Part shown: piece by piece, positions 48,667 to 61,427 of the stretch
How positions within the stretch are numbered: the first letter of the stretch is position 1
Layout: each line of letters starts with the position of its first letter
Origin: Diadophis punctatus similis
Taxonomy: Eukaryota; Chordata; Lepidosauria; Squamata; Dipsadidae
Assembly: GCA_023053685.1 (NCBI GenBank)
Contig: JALIGW010000002.1
Span: 46,736,778-46,800,777, forward strand
Length of the DNA stretch: 64,000 nucleotides
Direction: 5' to 3'
Notes under the pieces: generated by a model
Databases searched by the model: none
What the model was told of the DNA's origin: nothing
The model's input: the letters and a program-made list of their open reading frames with translations, nothing else
Program-made: the position numbers and the translations under genes

Positions 48667-49729
48667 ATGGCTTAAAAATTCATAGGTTGAATATACACAA
48701 TATGTTATGCTACACTACTAGGCTGAAACTAGATTGGGTAGTTTGTGATTGAGTGTGTTATGACAAGCCCAAACAGATGCCTATCACATCTCAATTAATT
48801 CAGGGATTTATCTAATTCGCTATGTGTTTTATTTGGTAAACAGCATTTTGACTTTCAAATGGTGAAAAGAAAATATAAACTGTGCAAACAAATGTTGACT
48901 GTGGATAGTTTTGTGTTTCCTTGGGCACTCATCCTATTACTATGCAAGTGTTCCAATTGAAAAAGTACAATTGATCTCTGGGTCTTCAGTATGGCACATT
49001 GTTAGTTAACTAGACTAAGGATTAGATGGTTGATTTAAAAATTACCCTTTATTTCTTTACCAAAAGAAAGAAAGAAAAGGAAAAAAAAGAACCCTGTTCA
49101 GGGGATTATCTCTCTCGATGATTTCTTAAATAGAAGCCATTGAATAAAAATAAAATTGACAGCATTAAGAACCAAACGAATCATGAGAAGATCACTAATC
49201 CTTCCTTAGAATAAAATGCAGACCCTTTGCTTGAGTTCCAAAACAAAACTTCAAGGCCTTGAGCTGGTTATCTGAAATGCCCTTTGAACATGCTGGAAAT
49301 GTACTGAATTCTTCCTCCAGCATTTTTTTATTCTTGTTATTTTGGCCAAAACAATAAAGATCAGATTCAAAGTCCGCCCAAGTCAATAAATGCTGAGATG
49401 CTAGGAAACCCCGAAAATTGCGGAATAAGGCCACACACTTGAATAATGTCTCTGAGAGGCATATTTCTCAAAAACGATGGAATCAGGATGCATATTAAGC
49501 TTTCTTTTATTAAAATTGAATCAAAAGAAATGAATGTTTGTGTGATGGCCATAATTAATCACATAATTTAGCCTTCGGAGGTTGGCCGGCATTACAAATC
49601 TATTAAAATAAAAAATAAATTTATTTATTTAATTATGACAAGGAAGTAATGTTTATTAGCCTTACTGAGGCTAATGTTGTCTTGTAACCTTGACTAGCAC
49701 TTGCAATAGCCAAAAGAAGTTTCTTCATA
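48667..49729. other. No gene seen
   Basis: Unique AT-rich DNA. Confidence 0.4.
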
Positions 49730-49730
49730 T

Positions 49731-49761
<31 letters not shown>

Positions 49762-49774
49762 TTCATTTATTCAT

Positions 49775-49809
<35 letters not shown>

Positions 49810-49925
49810 TTCATTCATTCATTCATTCATTCATTCATTCATTCATTCATTCAGTCGCTTTTATATGCCACCCAACTCCCGTGGGACACAGGATTCTCAT
49901 CGGGTACTAGTAGACCTGACTTTTG
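49730..49925 (-). repeat. (TTTA)n/(TTCA)n array with adjoining LINE tail
   Basis: About 120 bp of TTTA/TTCA followed by TTTTATATGCCACCCAACTC and CCGTGGGA. On the minus strand this reads like the GGGAGTTGGGTGGCATATAA 3' end of an L2-like LINE, so the array is an expanded LINE tail. Confidence 0.65.
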
Positions 49926-49973
49926 TAAAGCATGGGTGGGGTCAGTTTCAAAAAAAAGAGGTAAAGTGAAACT

Positions 49974-50211
49974 ATAGCAATAGCACTTAGACTTATATAC
50001 CGCTTCATAGTGCTTTACAGCCCTCTCTAAGCGGTTTTACAGAGTTCAGCATATTGCCCCCGACAATCTGGGTCCTCATTTTTACCGACCTCAGAAGGAT
50101 GGAAGGCTGAGTCAACCTTGAGCCTGGTGAGATTTGAACAGCTGAACAGCTGAACTAGCAGTCACTGAAGTAGTTGCAGTGCTGCTTTTAACCACTGCGC
50201 CACCTCGGCTC
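49974..50211 (-). mobile_element. tRNA-derived snake SINE
   Basis: Reverse orientation: TAGCAATAGCACTTAGACTT, ATATACCGCTTCATAGTGC and body blocks, ending at ACCACTGCGCCACCTCGGCT. Near full length. Confidence 0.87.
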
Positions 50212-50362
50212 GGAAACAATGCAGCTGCTTTACATTTAGAAGCAAGGGGCTACACTACATTACAAAGCAGCTTCGAAAGGGTGGTTCATATGATTTTTCA
50301 TCAAAGCAAGTACTCCCTGAAGGCACTTTTGACCTAAGTTTATATAATAACTGATTATGAAA

Positions 50363-50776
50363 AGAGGTGTGGTGGCTCAGTGGCTGAAAAACACTATTCT
50401 GCTCTGGTGGTTTGAGTCCTACCGTAGCATCTTGTAGCAGAGTGATAATCTGTCACTTGACTCAGCTTCTGCCCACCTAGCAGTTCAAAAACATGTTACA
50501 TGCCAATAGATAAATAGGTACCATCTGTGGTGGGAAATTTGGTGGCATTTCATGTGGATGGTCAGGTCCCTGCTGGACTTGCCTGGGTGTAACGCCCAAC
50601 TGTGAGGTAATATCGAGAGAAGGCCTTGGGTTATGCCACAGGACACCACTCGTATTTCTGTGTGGAGCTAGTTCATTCCATGTGGCTCATGGATAAGTGC
50701 TTCAGCATCCATATAGCTACTATGTACTAACATTGTAGTCTCTTGGCTAATTGTAACATCACCAAATGCTAAATAA
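50363..50776 (+). mobile_element. Sauria-like SINE with unrecognised 3' half, 16-bp TSD
   Basis: ATAACTGATTATGAAA at 50347-50362 is repeated exactly at 50777-50792. Between them the first ~200 bp follow the Sauria SINE (GTGTGGTGGCTCAGTGGCTG, CAGCTTCTGCCCACCTAGCA, AATAGGTACCATCTGTGGTG). From about 50565 the sequence (GTCCCTGCTGGACTTGCCTG, CACTCGTATTTCTGTGTGG) does not, and it ends CAAATGCTAAATAA. A complete insertion of a SINE variant with a different tail. Confidence 0.75.
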
Positions 50777-50792
50777 ATAACTGATTATGAAA

Positions 50793-53290
50793 TCAATTGT
50801 TACATAACAATTCAACGACAAAAGCATAATTCTGGCACATTTGCATAGACTTTCACTTTTCTTTCCTTGATTTTGATTGCCCATCAAAGAAATCATTCTT
50901 CTTCCATGCCATTCATTGCATGTTGCAATCAGATATAGAACCACTGGTTTTATCTTCCCCAATGTTAAGCCTATGTGAGCTGTGGACATGCAATGTGTTT
51001 GCATATGTGCATGTGTCATATTCACAGCTGCTTAATTGGGCCTCCATTTAAGTGAAATTCCTAAGAAAATATAGGTACAATTTCTTGCTTTGACATTGTT
51101 GCTGTATGTACAACTGCTGATGCTTTAAAAATTGGCATCTCTGACAGTGGCAATATCCAGAGAACAGAATACGAATGACCTTTGGATGGCCCTATTGTAC
51201 TGCTGTAATTCCAGAGGCATTTTAGAATGAAGAAAGACGTTGGTTGAAGCACTATTTTCTGGATACCAAGGGAACAGACATTTTTTCATGCTTGAAATGT
51301 TTTTCAAGCATATGTTTTTATTGTATTAAAAAAGGGGAAAAGGAACCTTTTATACTTTTGAACTTAAGGTTGTCCCCTCTTTTTCCATCCTCCAAATTGG
51401 GGAGAAAGCATATCATGGAGAAACATGTTACACAGTCTTTTTGAGTTCAATATGTATATCCAGAAGTAATGAACAGAAATAAATAAGAGCTAGCAAAGTT
51501 ATATACAAATATTTCTTTAGATTTCTATTGAAGACTAATTATGTCTAACACTGATTAATCTAGGTACCCAATATTTTTTTATTACCCAAAGGTAACATAA
51601 AGTACCCAATATTTTTATCTTATTCAGAGATAGAGGGAAAGAAACAGACTGAGAAACAAAGATAAACAGGTAAACAGATAGGTAGTGTAATGCTAATAAT
51701 TGAGAGATCCCAGTTCTAATCCTCCCTTGGGCATGGAGGCTGGCTGGTTGATTTTGAGCAAACAATTCTCTTTCACTCCTAAACTGGGAAGCTGAAAAAC
51801 TCTATTTACCAGCCTGAATTGGACTACATTGGTAGTTTACAATCCAGAACCTTGAATGAAGAGACCTTATCCAGTGGTATAAATCATTTGGACATACTTT
51901 TTTTCAGCAATTTCAACATATATCCACTACAGGAAAAAAAAATCTGTCTAGCTGTTATATTACCATGCTAAAAATTATCTCAGAATATGAATGGACAATT
52001 ATTTAAGTACTACTGTTTACAGACCACTAACAATGATAGTGGTTAACGTTTGTGCAATTGTGCAAAAATCATTCGTTGCAAATTATATTTGAACTGCATT
52101 GCCGGTTTAGGATGGTTTTAAATTCCTTTTCTGAAAATAATACAAAGTATCTTTAGAGATACAACATGCTTTAAATTCATTTAAATTGTGTACAATAAAT
52201 ATGATAGCATGAATATACATACAGTATATTGTAAAACAAATTGAATCTTGAATTTGCGTGCCTCTCTCTACTATGAATAGGTCCTTCATTAAAACATAGA
52301 ATCTAAATCCATGGATGTGAACTCTAAATTGTATGAGGGTAGGTCCAAAAGAAGAAACCACAGCCTATTCATCTAAGAAACCTTGCATGCATGCTACAGT
52401 CTGCATTCAAAATCTTCCAGAAGATAAAGTGAAAACATTTGTGATGGTTAGATCTAGCCTGAGAACATTGTGAGAAATGAAATGCACACACTTAATCCTG
52501 TTCTCCTCAGCATCTTCAAATAAGTCCTGGATGGTTTTGAACAATGTCCTATAGAATGGATTCAGGCACCCTGGAGAAACATGTAAATTGAAACTGTTAT
52601 AGCATTTTAATTTGCAGGGACCAGTTACCAGAAGTATCTCCCGGCTATTGAGAATTTCTGCAAACAAGTTTGAAAAAGAGTCATTTTATATAGTATAATA
52701 TTTTAGTTATACTCAAATACGGAGTGTTGTAACATCAAATTCAGGGGGGGAAAAGAACACTTTTTTGTTCCAGGGTGGTCTTGGATGTATGTTTCTCAGG
52801 ATAAATGCTCCATCATGCTGCATGATAGCGTGCATTTGAAAACAACAGCCATTTCAAAAGCATTTTGACATAGGCATTATGGACGCTAGTCTGCCCAAAG
52901 ACTAAACATCTTATAAGATGCAGTTATGCCCTTGTTTGAATTCCTTCCTGGATTGTCTGGAACTAGACTGCAAAGGAAGAAAACCATACCCTGATTAGAT
53001 TCTGCCCTACATCCTGCTGAAGGTTATTTCTTTGGCTAATTGGATTTTAAAATTAGACATGTATACTGATAGTTTAACTTAATTCAGTGTCTCTCAAACT
53101 AGATTGGATTTATTTTCCTCAAGTGATAAACTGAAGTTATTTTGTTAGACATGTTTTCCTTAGGGTCAAGTTGTGCATTCTTTTGACTCTTTATCTTCAC
53201 TCTTCAAAGTAAAAGGCAGTGTTTGGGAGAGGAAGTAGAGTGGAGAAGGCAGAGAAGGTGACAAGAACACTTAATCTTTTGTACTGCAAC
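50793..53290. other. No gene seen; ~2.5 kb unique DNA
   Basis: No repeat or domain-bearing frame recognised. Open frames are short. Confidence 0.45.
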
Positions 53291-53299
53291 CATTTTCCC

Positions 53300-53700
53300 T
53301 CATAACTACGCAGAGGTAAGAAAACGAACCACTGAGGGAAGGAGCTCTCTGGGATGGGTAAACAAGTGTCGGGAGGCGAAGGGGAGAGAGAAGAGAGAGC
53401 GCTGGGCAGGAACCACAGGAGGAGGAGGGCGGCAACCCCTGCCCGGAGAAGGATGCTCTCAAGGCAGCTCTCCACCCTCGGGCAACAGCTCCGCCTCCTC
53501 TCCTCCTCAAGCCCGGCAAGGAAGCCCGCTAAGGAAGCCCACTCCTCCCACCAGATCCACCCAAGGAAGGAGAGAGAGAGAGCCCGGTGGCTCCGGCAAG
53601 CTGCCTCTCCCTGAGCTAGAAGCAGCAGCAAGCACATGGCCGCCACCTCTTCTGGGTTAGCCTTAAACTCCACCCCACACCACCTGAGAAAAGGAGCTTT
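53300..53700. promoter_or_regulatory. Candidate CpG-rich promoter-like region
   Basis: About fifteen CpGs in roughly 370 bp, against near absence in the flanks; GC-rich with GGAGGAGG and GGCGG words (CCGCCTCC on either strand). A consensus-like splice donor AG/GTAAGA occurs on the plus strand near 53314. Open frames cross it on both strands (longest 180 codons on the minus strand, 53197-53739) but show no domain. It could be the CpG island and first non-coding exon of a gene lying outside the window, or simply GC-rich unique DNA. Confidence 0.3.
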
Positions 53701-53751
53701 ATTTTCTCGCTCACTCCTGTCTCTCTTTCCCAGCATCATATCGCACTAAAG

Positions 53752-53886
53752 CAGAGGTCTTCAAACTTGGCAAGTTTAAGACTTGTGGACTTCAACTTCC
53801 AGAATTCTCCAGTCAGCTATGCTGGATGGAGAATTCTAGAAGTTGAAGTCCACAAGTCTTAAAGTTGCCAAGTTTGAAGACCTCTG
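53752..53886. mobile_element. hAT-type palindromic MITE (perfect 8-bp TSD)
   Basis: CACTAAAG at 53744-53751 and 53887-53894 is a perfect duplication. The 135-bp element is almost one perfect palindrome: CAGAGGTCTTCAAACTTGGC at the left and its complement at the right, with ACTTGTGGACTTCAACTTC arms meeting near 53818. Non-coding. Confidence 0.93.
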
Positions 53887-53987
53887 CACTAAAGCAACCT
53901 CCAGCCTTGCCCTGACTACAGAAGGAGATACTTTTCACTTCCTGTTAGATCATTTTCAATCTTTTCCTTTTCTGCAAGGGAAGGAGA

Positions 53988-54506
53988 GAAGAGGGGAGAG
54001 AGAGAGGGAGGGAGGGAGGGAGGGAGAGAGGAGGGAGAACGCAGCTCCCCTTTCCCTCCCTCACCCACTCCTCCTTCCCAAAGACTGCAACTTTGTCCCT
54101 TACACCACACAAAAACTTTCCCGTTCCAGATCTGGCCAAAACACCTCTCACCCCTCCCCACCCCACCCCACCTGATCAGAGAGCCAGAGAGATTTTGGAG
54201 AGACCCGCTCCAAACCCTAATTTGCTGTGGGAAAATGCAGGGGATGGCCTGGTATCGGGGCAGAGGGCGTTTGGATGCCAAACGCTGGTGGAGTTGTCTT
54301 ACTGTTTAATCCTTTTTTTGGTAATGAACAAAGTGGGGGGGGGGAACGTGCAGCCGACCGTCCTTTGTAAAATGAGTGGAAACACACACATACAGAGAGA
54401 TGGAAGGAGGGAGAGAGAGGAAGAGAGAGAGGGAGGGAGGGAGGGAGGGAGGGAGAGAGAGAGGGGGGAGAGGGAGAGGGAGGGAGAGGGAGAGAGAGAG
54501 AGATTG
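53988..54506. repeat. GA-rich low-complexity blocks
   Basis: Purine blocks GGGAGGGAGGGAGGGAG at 53997-54032 and a longer GAGAGGGAGG array at 54396-54506, separated by non-repetitive C-rich DNA with a G run near 54336. The latter may belong with the CpG-rich stretch just upstream. Confidence 0.8.
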
Positions 54507-55007
54507 ATTCCTGGTACAGTATGTGATGTTTTGTATAAATATAGAGAAAGAAGCACTCTTGTGATCTTTGACTTTTCGGCTTGCTGTCAAACATCAGCCA
54601 TAATACTAATTACTGTTTTGAACAATATGTAGCTTGTATTACACAAATGGCTATTTTATATATGAAATTATGACTGAAATATTTCTCCACCTATATTGGT
54701 TCTCACTGTCAGGAAGTTTCTCCTTAGCTTTAGGTTGCTTCTCTCTTTGTTCCATTTCCATCCATTGCTATTTGTTTTGCCTTCTTTGGAAAATTAAATT
54801 AAATTAAATTAACAGATTAACAGATTAACAGAGTTGGAAGGGACCTTGTAGGTCATCTAGTCCAACCCACTGCTCAAGCAGGAGACCCTACACCATGTCT
54901 GACAAATGGCAGTCCAATCTCTTCTTGATAGTCTCGAGTGATGAAGTTCCCACAAATTCCGAGGGCAAGCTGTTCCATTGGTTGATTGTTCTCACTGTTA
55001 GGAAGTT

Positions 55008-55158
55008 CCTATAGCAATAGCACTTTTCTTATATACCGCTTCATAGTGCTTTACAGCACTCTCTAAGCGGTTTACAGAGTTCAGCATATTGCCCCCAACA
55101 ATCTGGGTCCTCATTTTACCGACCTCGGAAGGATGGAAGGCTGAGTCAACCTTGAGCC
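55008..55158 (-). mobile_element. tRNA-derived SINE, 5'-truncated, inside CR1
   Basis: TAGCAATAGCACTTTTCTTA and TATACCGCTTCATAGTGC to CAACCTTGAGCCTAG; the tRNA-like head is missing. CR1 sequence is interrupted between GGAAGTTCCT and CCTCCTTATTTC, with only about 4 bp shared at the junctions. Confidence 0.85.
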
Positions 55159-55596
55159 TAGTCCTCCTTATTTCTAGGTTGAATCTCTCCTTGATCAATT
55201 TCCATCCATTATTCCTTGTCTGTCCTTCAGGTGCTTTGGAGAATAGCTTGACTCTCTCCTCTCTGTGGCACTCAAATATTGGAACACTGCTATCATGTCT
55301 CCCCTGGTCCTTCTCTTCGCTAGACAATCCATGCCCAGTTCCTGCAACCGTTCTTCATATGTTTTAGTCTTCAGTCCCATGATCATCCTGGTTGCTCTCC
55401 TCTGCACTTTTTCTAGAGTCTCAATATCTTTGTTATAGTGTGGTGACCAAAACTGGATGCAATACTCTAGGTGTGGTGTAACTAAGGCTTTATAGAGTGG
55501 TATTAGTACCTCACTTGATCTTGATTGTATCCCTCTGTTAATGCAATTTAGGATTGCATTGGCTTTTTTGGTTGCCGCTGCACACTGCTGGCTCAT

Positions 55597-55597
55597 T

Positions 55598-55636
<39 letters not shown>

Positions 55637-55846
55637 TTTGTGAGATTTATATATCGCCCCACAGTGCAAGCACTCTCTAAGTGGTTTACACCAGTAAGCA
55701 ATGTATATTTATATTGCCCCCAACAATCTGGGTCCTCATTTTACCTACCTCGGAAGGATGGAAGGCTGAGTCAACCTTGAGCCGGTGAGATCACAAGTCA
55801 GCTAAAGTGGCCTGCAGTACTGCCTCTAACCGCTGTGCCACCTCGG
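55597..55846 (-). mobile_element. tRNA-derived SINE variant with TTTA tail, inside CR1
   Basis: An expanded (TTTA)n tail, then TATATCGCCCCACAGTGCA, TTGCCCCCAACAATCTGG and a full head (CGCTGTGCCACCTCGGCTCA). The duplication GGCTCAT (55590-55596 and 55845-55851) flanks it within CR1. Its 3' end differs from the GCTATT-tailed copies, marking a separate subfamily. Confidence 0.85.
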
Positions 55847-56157
55847 CTCATGTTTAGCTGGTTGTCCACTAGGACTCCAAGATCCCTCTCATAGTCACTG
55901 CTATTAAGCCTGGTTTCACCCAGTTTATATGTATACTTTTGGGTTTTTTTATCTATGTGTAGGACTTTACTTTTCTCTACACTGAATTTCATTTTGTTAG
56001 ATAGGGCATTACATTAAATACATTGCCCCCCCTTCTTTCTGGCAGCCCTTTAAAAGCCTGTTGCCTATCACAATCTTGGGCAAAGCATGTGAGCCATTTC
56101 CTCCTTTCAGTGGTCCATGAAAGTACATCTATAGTATGTAGATAATAAAGTTGAAAA

Positions 56158-56393
56158 AAGGTGAACAAAATTTTTACACAACTATAGATACATTGAGGCT
56201 GGGTGTGACATGGAATGGCTGGGAGGGGAGGGGCCAGGTGAGGCACCCCTTGACGTGAGTGACATTGAGTTGGCCATACCCACCCAGTCACATGACCATG
56301 AAGCCATGTCCACCATCACATGACCATCAGTCACACCCACAAAATAAGCCACGCCCACAGAACTGGTAGTAAAAAATTTAGAACCCACCCCTG
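56158..56393. mobile_element. hAT-type MITE, left end degraded
   Basis: The right end AGAACCCACCCCTG with ACTGGTAGTAAAAAATTTAG matches the left end of 14197-14597 in reverse, and TGGCCATACCCACCCAGTCA and CACATGACCAT blocks recur inside. Flanks GTTGAAAA (56150-56157) and GTTGAAAC (56394-56401) agree in 7 of 8 bases and set the tentative left boundary. Confidence 0.6.
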
Positions 56394-56672
56394 GTTGAAA
56401 CTCAGTGCATAGGACACTACAAATCATAGTAGTCACATAATAGTACTTTTTGAAATTGCCAATGTCTTTTTGTTTCTTTCTCTTCCACAACATTTTTTCA
56501 AAGTACACTATTGAATTATTTTCTAGTAGTCAGCAAACATGCTCAAACATTATCAGTGTTTTTCTACGTGTAAACTGCATAATCATTGGAAGTTTTTGTA
56601 GACAATCAAGTAAGCCACAGGTGGGCTACACAGGGCCTGTAGATAGCATGCACGAGGCCTTACTCTCTCTCT

Positions 56673-57500
<828 letters not shown>

Positions 57501-57526
57501 AGATTGTCAGTGGATTTTTGTATCTG

Positions 57527-58060
57527 TTTATTATGTTTATTATGTTTATTATGTTTATTATGTTTATTATGTTTATTATGTTTATTATGTTTATTATGTT
57601 TATTATGTTTATTATGTTTATTATGTTTATTATTTTTTATTATTTTTTATTATTATTATTTTTATTATTATTATTTTTATTTTTATTATTTTTATTATTT
57701 ATTTTTATATTTTAATTTTAATTTTAATTTTAATTTTAATTTTAATTTTAATTTTAATTTTAATTTTAATTTTAATTTTAATTTTAATTATTTTTATTTT
57801 TATTTTTATTTTTATTTATTTTTATTTTTATTTTTATTTTTTTTTATTTTTTTTATTTTTATTTTTATATTTATATTTATTATTTTTATTTTTATTTTTA
57901 TTTTTATTTTTATTTTCATTTTCTTTTTCTTTTTCTTTTTTTTCTTTTTTGTTCTTTTTTCTTTTTTGTTCTTTTTTCTTTTTTTTCTTTTCATTATTTT
58001 TCTTTTTATTTTTTATTTATTTTTTTATTTATTTATTTCTATTTTTATTTATTTAAAAGT
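57527..58060. repeat. AT-rich tandem arrays: 9-bp, 6-bp and T-rich
   Basis: About twelve copies of a 9-bp unit (TTTATTATG) at 57527-57632, then TTATTATTTTTAT-type sequence, then about twelve copies of ATTTTA/TTTAAT hexamers (57705-57790), then T-rich sequence to 58060. Long Phe/Ile/Met and Phe/Asn frames here are artefacts. Confidence 0.92.
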
Positions 58061-58069
58061 TTTATAACT

Positions 58070-58150
58070 GAGGGATCCTTGGTGCTCTCTGAGCTTGGTT
58101 GTTTTCTTGCAGACATTTCATTACCCGATCTAGGTAACATCATCAGTGCT
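58070..58150 (-). repeat. Common reptile repeat fragment
   Basis: GGTGCTCTCTGAGCTTGG, TTTTCTTGCAGACATTTCAT and CTAGGTAACATCATCAGTGC belong to a sequence I have seen widely dispersed in reptile genomes, probably from a retroelement end. I cannot name the family. Confidence 0.4.
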
Positions 58151-61035
58151 AGTACAGCTTAAATCTCCACATTTCATAAGATTTTAGTATTCTTATTTTT
58201 CATAATGGGGATTTGAATATCAATAGCACATGAGAGTTTGAACAATCAAATGCTTTGTAACATGCTCAACACTGTCTCTGCTGACTCTGACAAGATGTCT
58301 CATCAGACCTGAGGCAGGAACAGAGAATTCTAACGGTCCTAACTGGATTAGATGTTAGTAATGGCCTCAAATGTTTTTAGAATCAAATTGTAGGGCACCT
58401 TGAATTTTCAGTCACTACGTTCAAATTCCTTAATAAATAGTTTATAAAGCAAGAAAAAAAATAGTTATTTTAGCTTTTAGTAGTTAATATCATTTCATGG
58501 ATCCTTGGACATTCTGAGAGGATTTTTTTTATTTTTACAAAAGACACATGTAACCTTTTCCCCTTTCAAATTAGCAAATAGCTTTCTGCTTGTGATTGTT
58601 AAATCTATAATGAAGTAAAATACCTTCCTTGCAAGTGGCAGCTAATTGAGAAGGCAGATAGCTTTTTCTCTCTTGTTATGATGAGCAAATAAGATAAGGT
58701 TGTACTCAAGAAACATCTGTGTCCTTGCTGGATATCTTTGTTCCATACTGTTACTTGGCAAAGAGATTGTGAAAGCAAACAAATTGTCATTCAAGGCCTG
58801 GCACAGATCCTGTTGCAAGTTACTTCATCTTTACACAGATTATATGAAAATGAACAGGGTTTTTTCTTCTTCTAAATAGCTAGCTAAGAAAAGCATAGCG
58901 CAGTTCAGTGGCAAGATAAAATATTGGGGGGAAATGCTTTACACAGAGAAATGGAAAGTTATAAAAGCTCTTTCTTTGAGAATATGATTGCAACTGAGGA
59001 TCCACTGAAGTGTAACTAACTATGAGTGTCAGTTTGTGGGGTCACTGAGAATTACACAAGTAACTAAAAAGCCTCAAACAAAACCATTATAATTAGTTTC
59101 TCTTGTATTTTTAAAAACAAAGAATACTTAGTAATATGTTTTGAGAGTACATTTTTTTAAAAGTGTAAGTACACAACGGGTGTAGGGTGTGTACAAAATG
59201 TAAGAAAAAATAGTTTTGTTCTACACACACAACAAAGCAGCCAATGATCCAGGGAAACTAAATAGAGGATGGCACAAGTATTCAATATTCCCAAAAAAGA
59301 AAAGAAAAATAAAGGAAACCTTGCAATATCCATAATATTCTACCACAGTAAACAATAGGAATTCAAAAGAAGACTTCTGCTATATGTGCCACATGGCTTT
59401 CCATGGGAAAAGTAATCATTTGAGAGCAGAGAGCCAAATTCAATAGCTTCAGAGGTAGGGGACATATGAAGTATTGGGTCACCTTACGTTTGGAGAAGCT
59501 AGGTTGACTTCTAAAAAAATGATATTATTCCCCCTTTTAGGCTTTTTTTAGTATGTTCCCTACCTCAAAATGGTGAAAAAACCTATTTTCAACTGAAAAA
59601 TGCAGTTTGAGATGTGTGATTTACAAATCATGTAGTATTTAAGATATGAATTGTTTCAGTCAGATGTAAGTACTATAATGAATGTCTAGATTTTTAAAAT
59701 ACCTGCACAGGGATTCTTCAATATCCAAATACTTATTACCAACACTTCACTAATTCCACTTTCCATTTTTAATGTAAAATGTTCTTGGACTATTGATTGA
59801 ATATATGATACTGAATATCAAAAATGCTTCCCATGGTCTAATGATGCTATATAAAGAGACATGTAAAAGAAAAGAAGCACAACCACAATTTTAAACTGAA
59901 GTCTGGGGAGTATAATAAACAAGAGCCCAAAATCTATAAAGTAGTCTTATTGTAATACATATATGAGATGCCATAGATATGTTTCAGAGGGATAATAAGT
60001 TGCTGTGAGCAGGTCACCACATAGAAATATAGGTAGTAAACATAGTAGTTTCAGTAAGATTATTGCAGGTATAAATTACTTTGGCTTTGTGAGTTATTGT
60101 GTAATAATAGTTTTGCACCCCTCGAGATGCATTGACTATAGTTCTTACTATTCTTATCTTATGCATGCTGTTATTTTCCAAAAATAGATAGCTTTGAAAA
60201 AAAAACCATCATGGATCAGTGTGATTCTCTTGTTTTTAAGTGAAGGAAAGAACATGCACTGAAATATTTTCAGGCTTTTGGAACACTAGACAAGGCTTTG
60301 AGGTGATGAGAAGGGCGTAGCAGAGGAGCATCACTTCATCTTCCCATACCATTGAACAAGTTGTGTTCCTTCCGTGACACAGAGCACCTCACTGAGATGA
60401 ATCAGCCACCATAAACAAGCTTACTCTGTAATCATTTATGAATATGACAACTGAATGCAGCAATCCAGGATGCATATCTCAGTAATAGTATTCATCTGCA
60501 AACGGCAGCCTGTACTCACAGGAAAATAAATCAATGATTGTGATTTTTTTTTTTTTTGGCATCACATTTTGCCTGGTTTGTAGGCCTCTTTATAAACAGA
60601 AACATATGACAGATAAACAAAGCATTTGCACAGCAATGTCAAACATGCTTTAAAAGTGAATACCAGGCAAAGATAGGTCAGGTTTACTAAATAGTCACAG
60701 TATACAATGTAGCATCATGTTTAAAAAGCTGCAATTTGTATTTTTTTCTAGAAGGATATTTAGATTGAAATAGTGAATGCTCTGATACGAAAAAGAAAAA
60801 AAATCAACTTAAGGCATCATCCTTGCCCTAATAATTTGCCTACTAGTAGTAAGTTTTATATGTGTTTAACATTTGATATACTTCAAAAAAGCTGCCACTG
60901 TTCTACTGGGTTGAAAATGTACTTTCCATTGTGGTTGATGATAGCTTGGTGTCAACAAATCAAAGTTGGGTTTTGGTGACTTGGAAAATGCTCATTGCTT
61001 CAGTAACAACTTATCGTATTTCCATTCCAGAAATC
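58151..61035. other. No gene seen; ~2.9 kb unique AT-rich DNA
   Basis: No repeat family, RNA gene or domain-bearing frame recognised. Confidence 0.45.
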
Positions 61036-61394
61036 TTATTGGAAAAATAAAATAAAATAAAATAAAATAAAATAAAATAAAATAAAATAAAATAAAATAA
61101 AATAAAATAAAATAAAATAAAATAAAATAAAATAAAATAAAATAAAATAAAATAAAATAAAATAATAAATAAATAAAATAATAAAATAAAATAATAAAAT
61201 AAATAAAATAAAATAAAATAAAATAAAATAATAAAATAAAATAAAATAATAAAATAATAAAATAATAAAATAATAAAATAATAAAATAAAATAATAAAAT
61301 AATAAAATAAAATAAATATAATAAAATTAAAATAAAATAAAATAATAATAAAATAATAAAATAAAATAAAATAAATAATAAAAAAATAAAAAAT

Positions 61395-61427
<33 letters not shown>

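Larger units (their letters stand above)
54790..55999 (-). mobile_element. CR1 LINE, 5'-truncated, hit by two SINEs
   Basis: The 3' end at the left has an (ATTAACAG)-type tail then AGAGTTGGAAGGGACCTTG. Removing 55008-55158 and 55597-55846 restores continuous CR1 similarity with 17260-18461. Remaining minus-strand frames: 55195-55596 (SQQCAAATKKANAILNCI, LEYCIQFWSPHYNKDIETLE, RRATRMI) and 55798-55992 (VEKSKVLHIDKK, DLGVLVDNQLN). These are the segments downstream of the RT catalytic motifs, so nothing enzymatic is left. Similarity stops at about 55999. Confidence 0.9.

Noticed and set aside
45017..49852. CRISPR-like regularly spaced repeats
   Set aside because: The periodic arrays are simple satellites without unique spacers, in a vertebrate-type genome.
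53197..53739. 180-codon minus-strand frame in the CpG-rich region
   Set aside because: Leu/Ser-rich with no domain, no homologue I recognise and another long frame on the opposite strand. High GC with few stop codons explains both.
58090..58150. A second hammerhead-like motif on the minus strand (CTGATGATGTTACC ... GGTAATGAAATGTC)
   Set aside because: CTGATGA and GAAA are present around a hairpin, but an extra base separates the core from stem II, and I cannot pair convincing stems I and III. It is part of a common reptile repeat, so I do not call a ribozyme.
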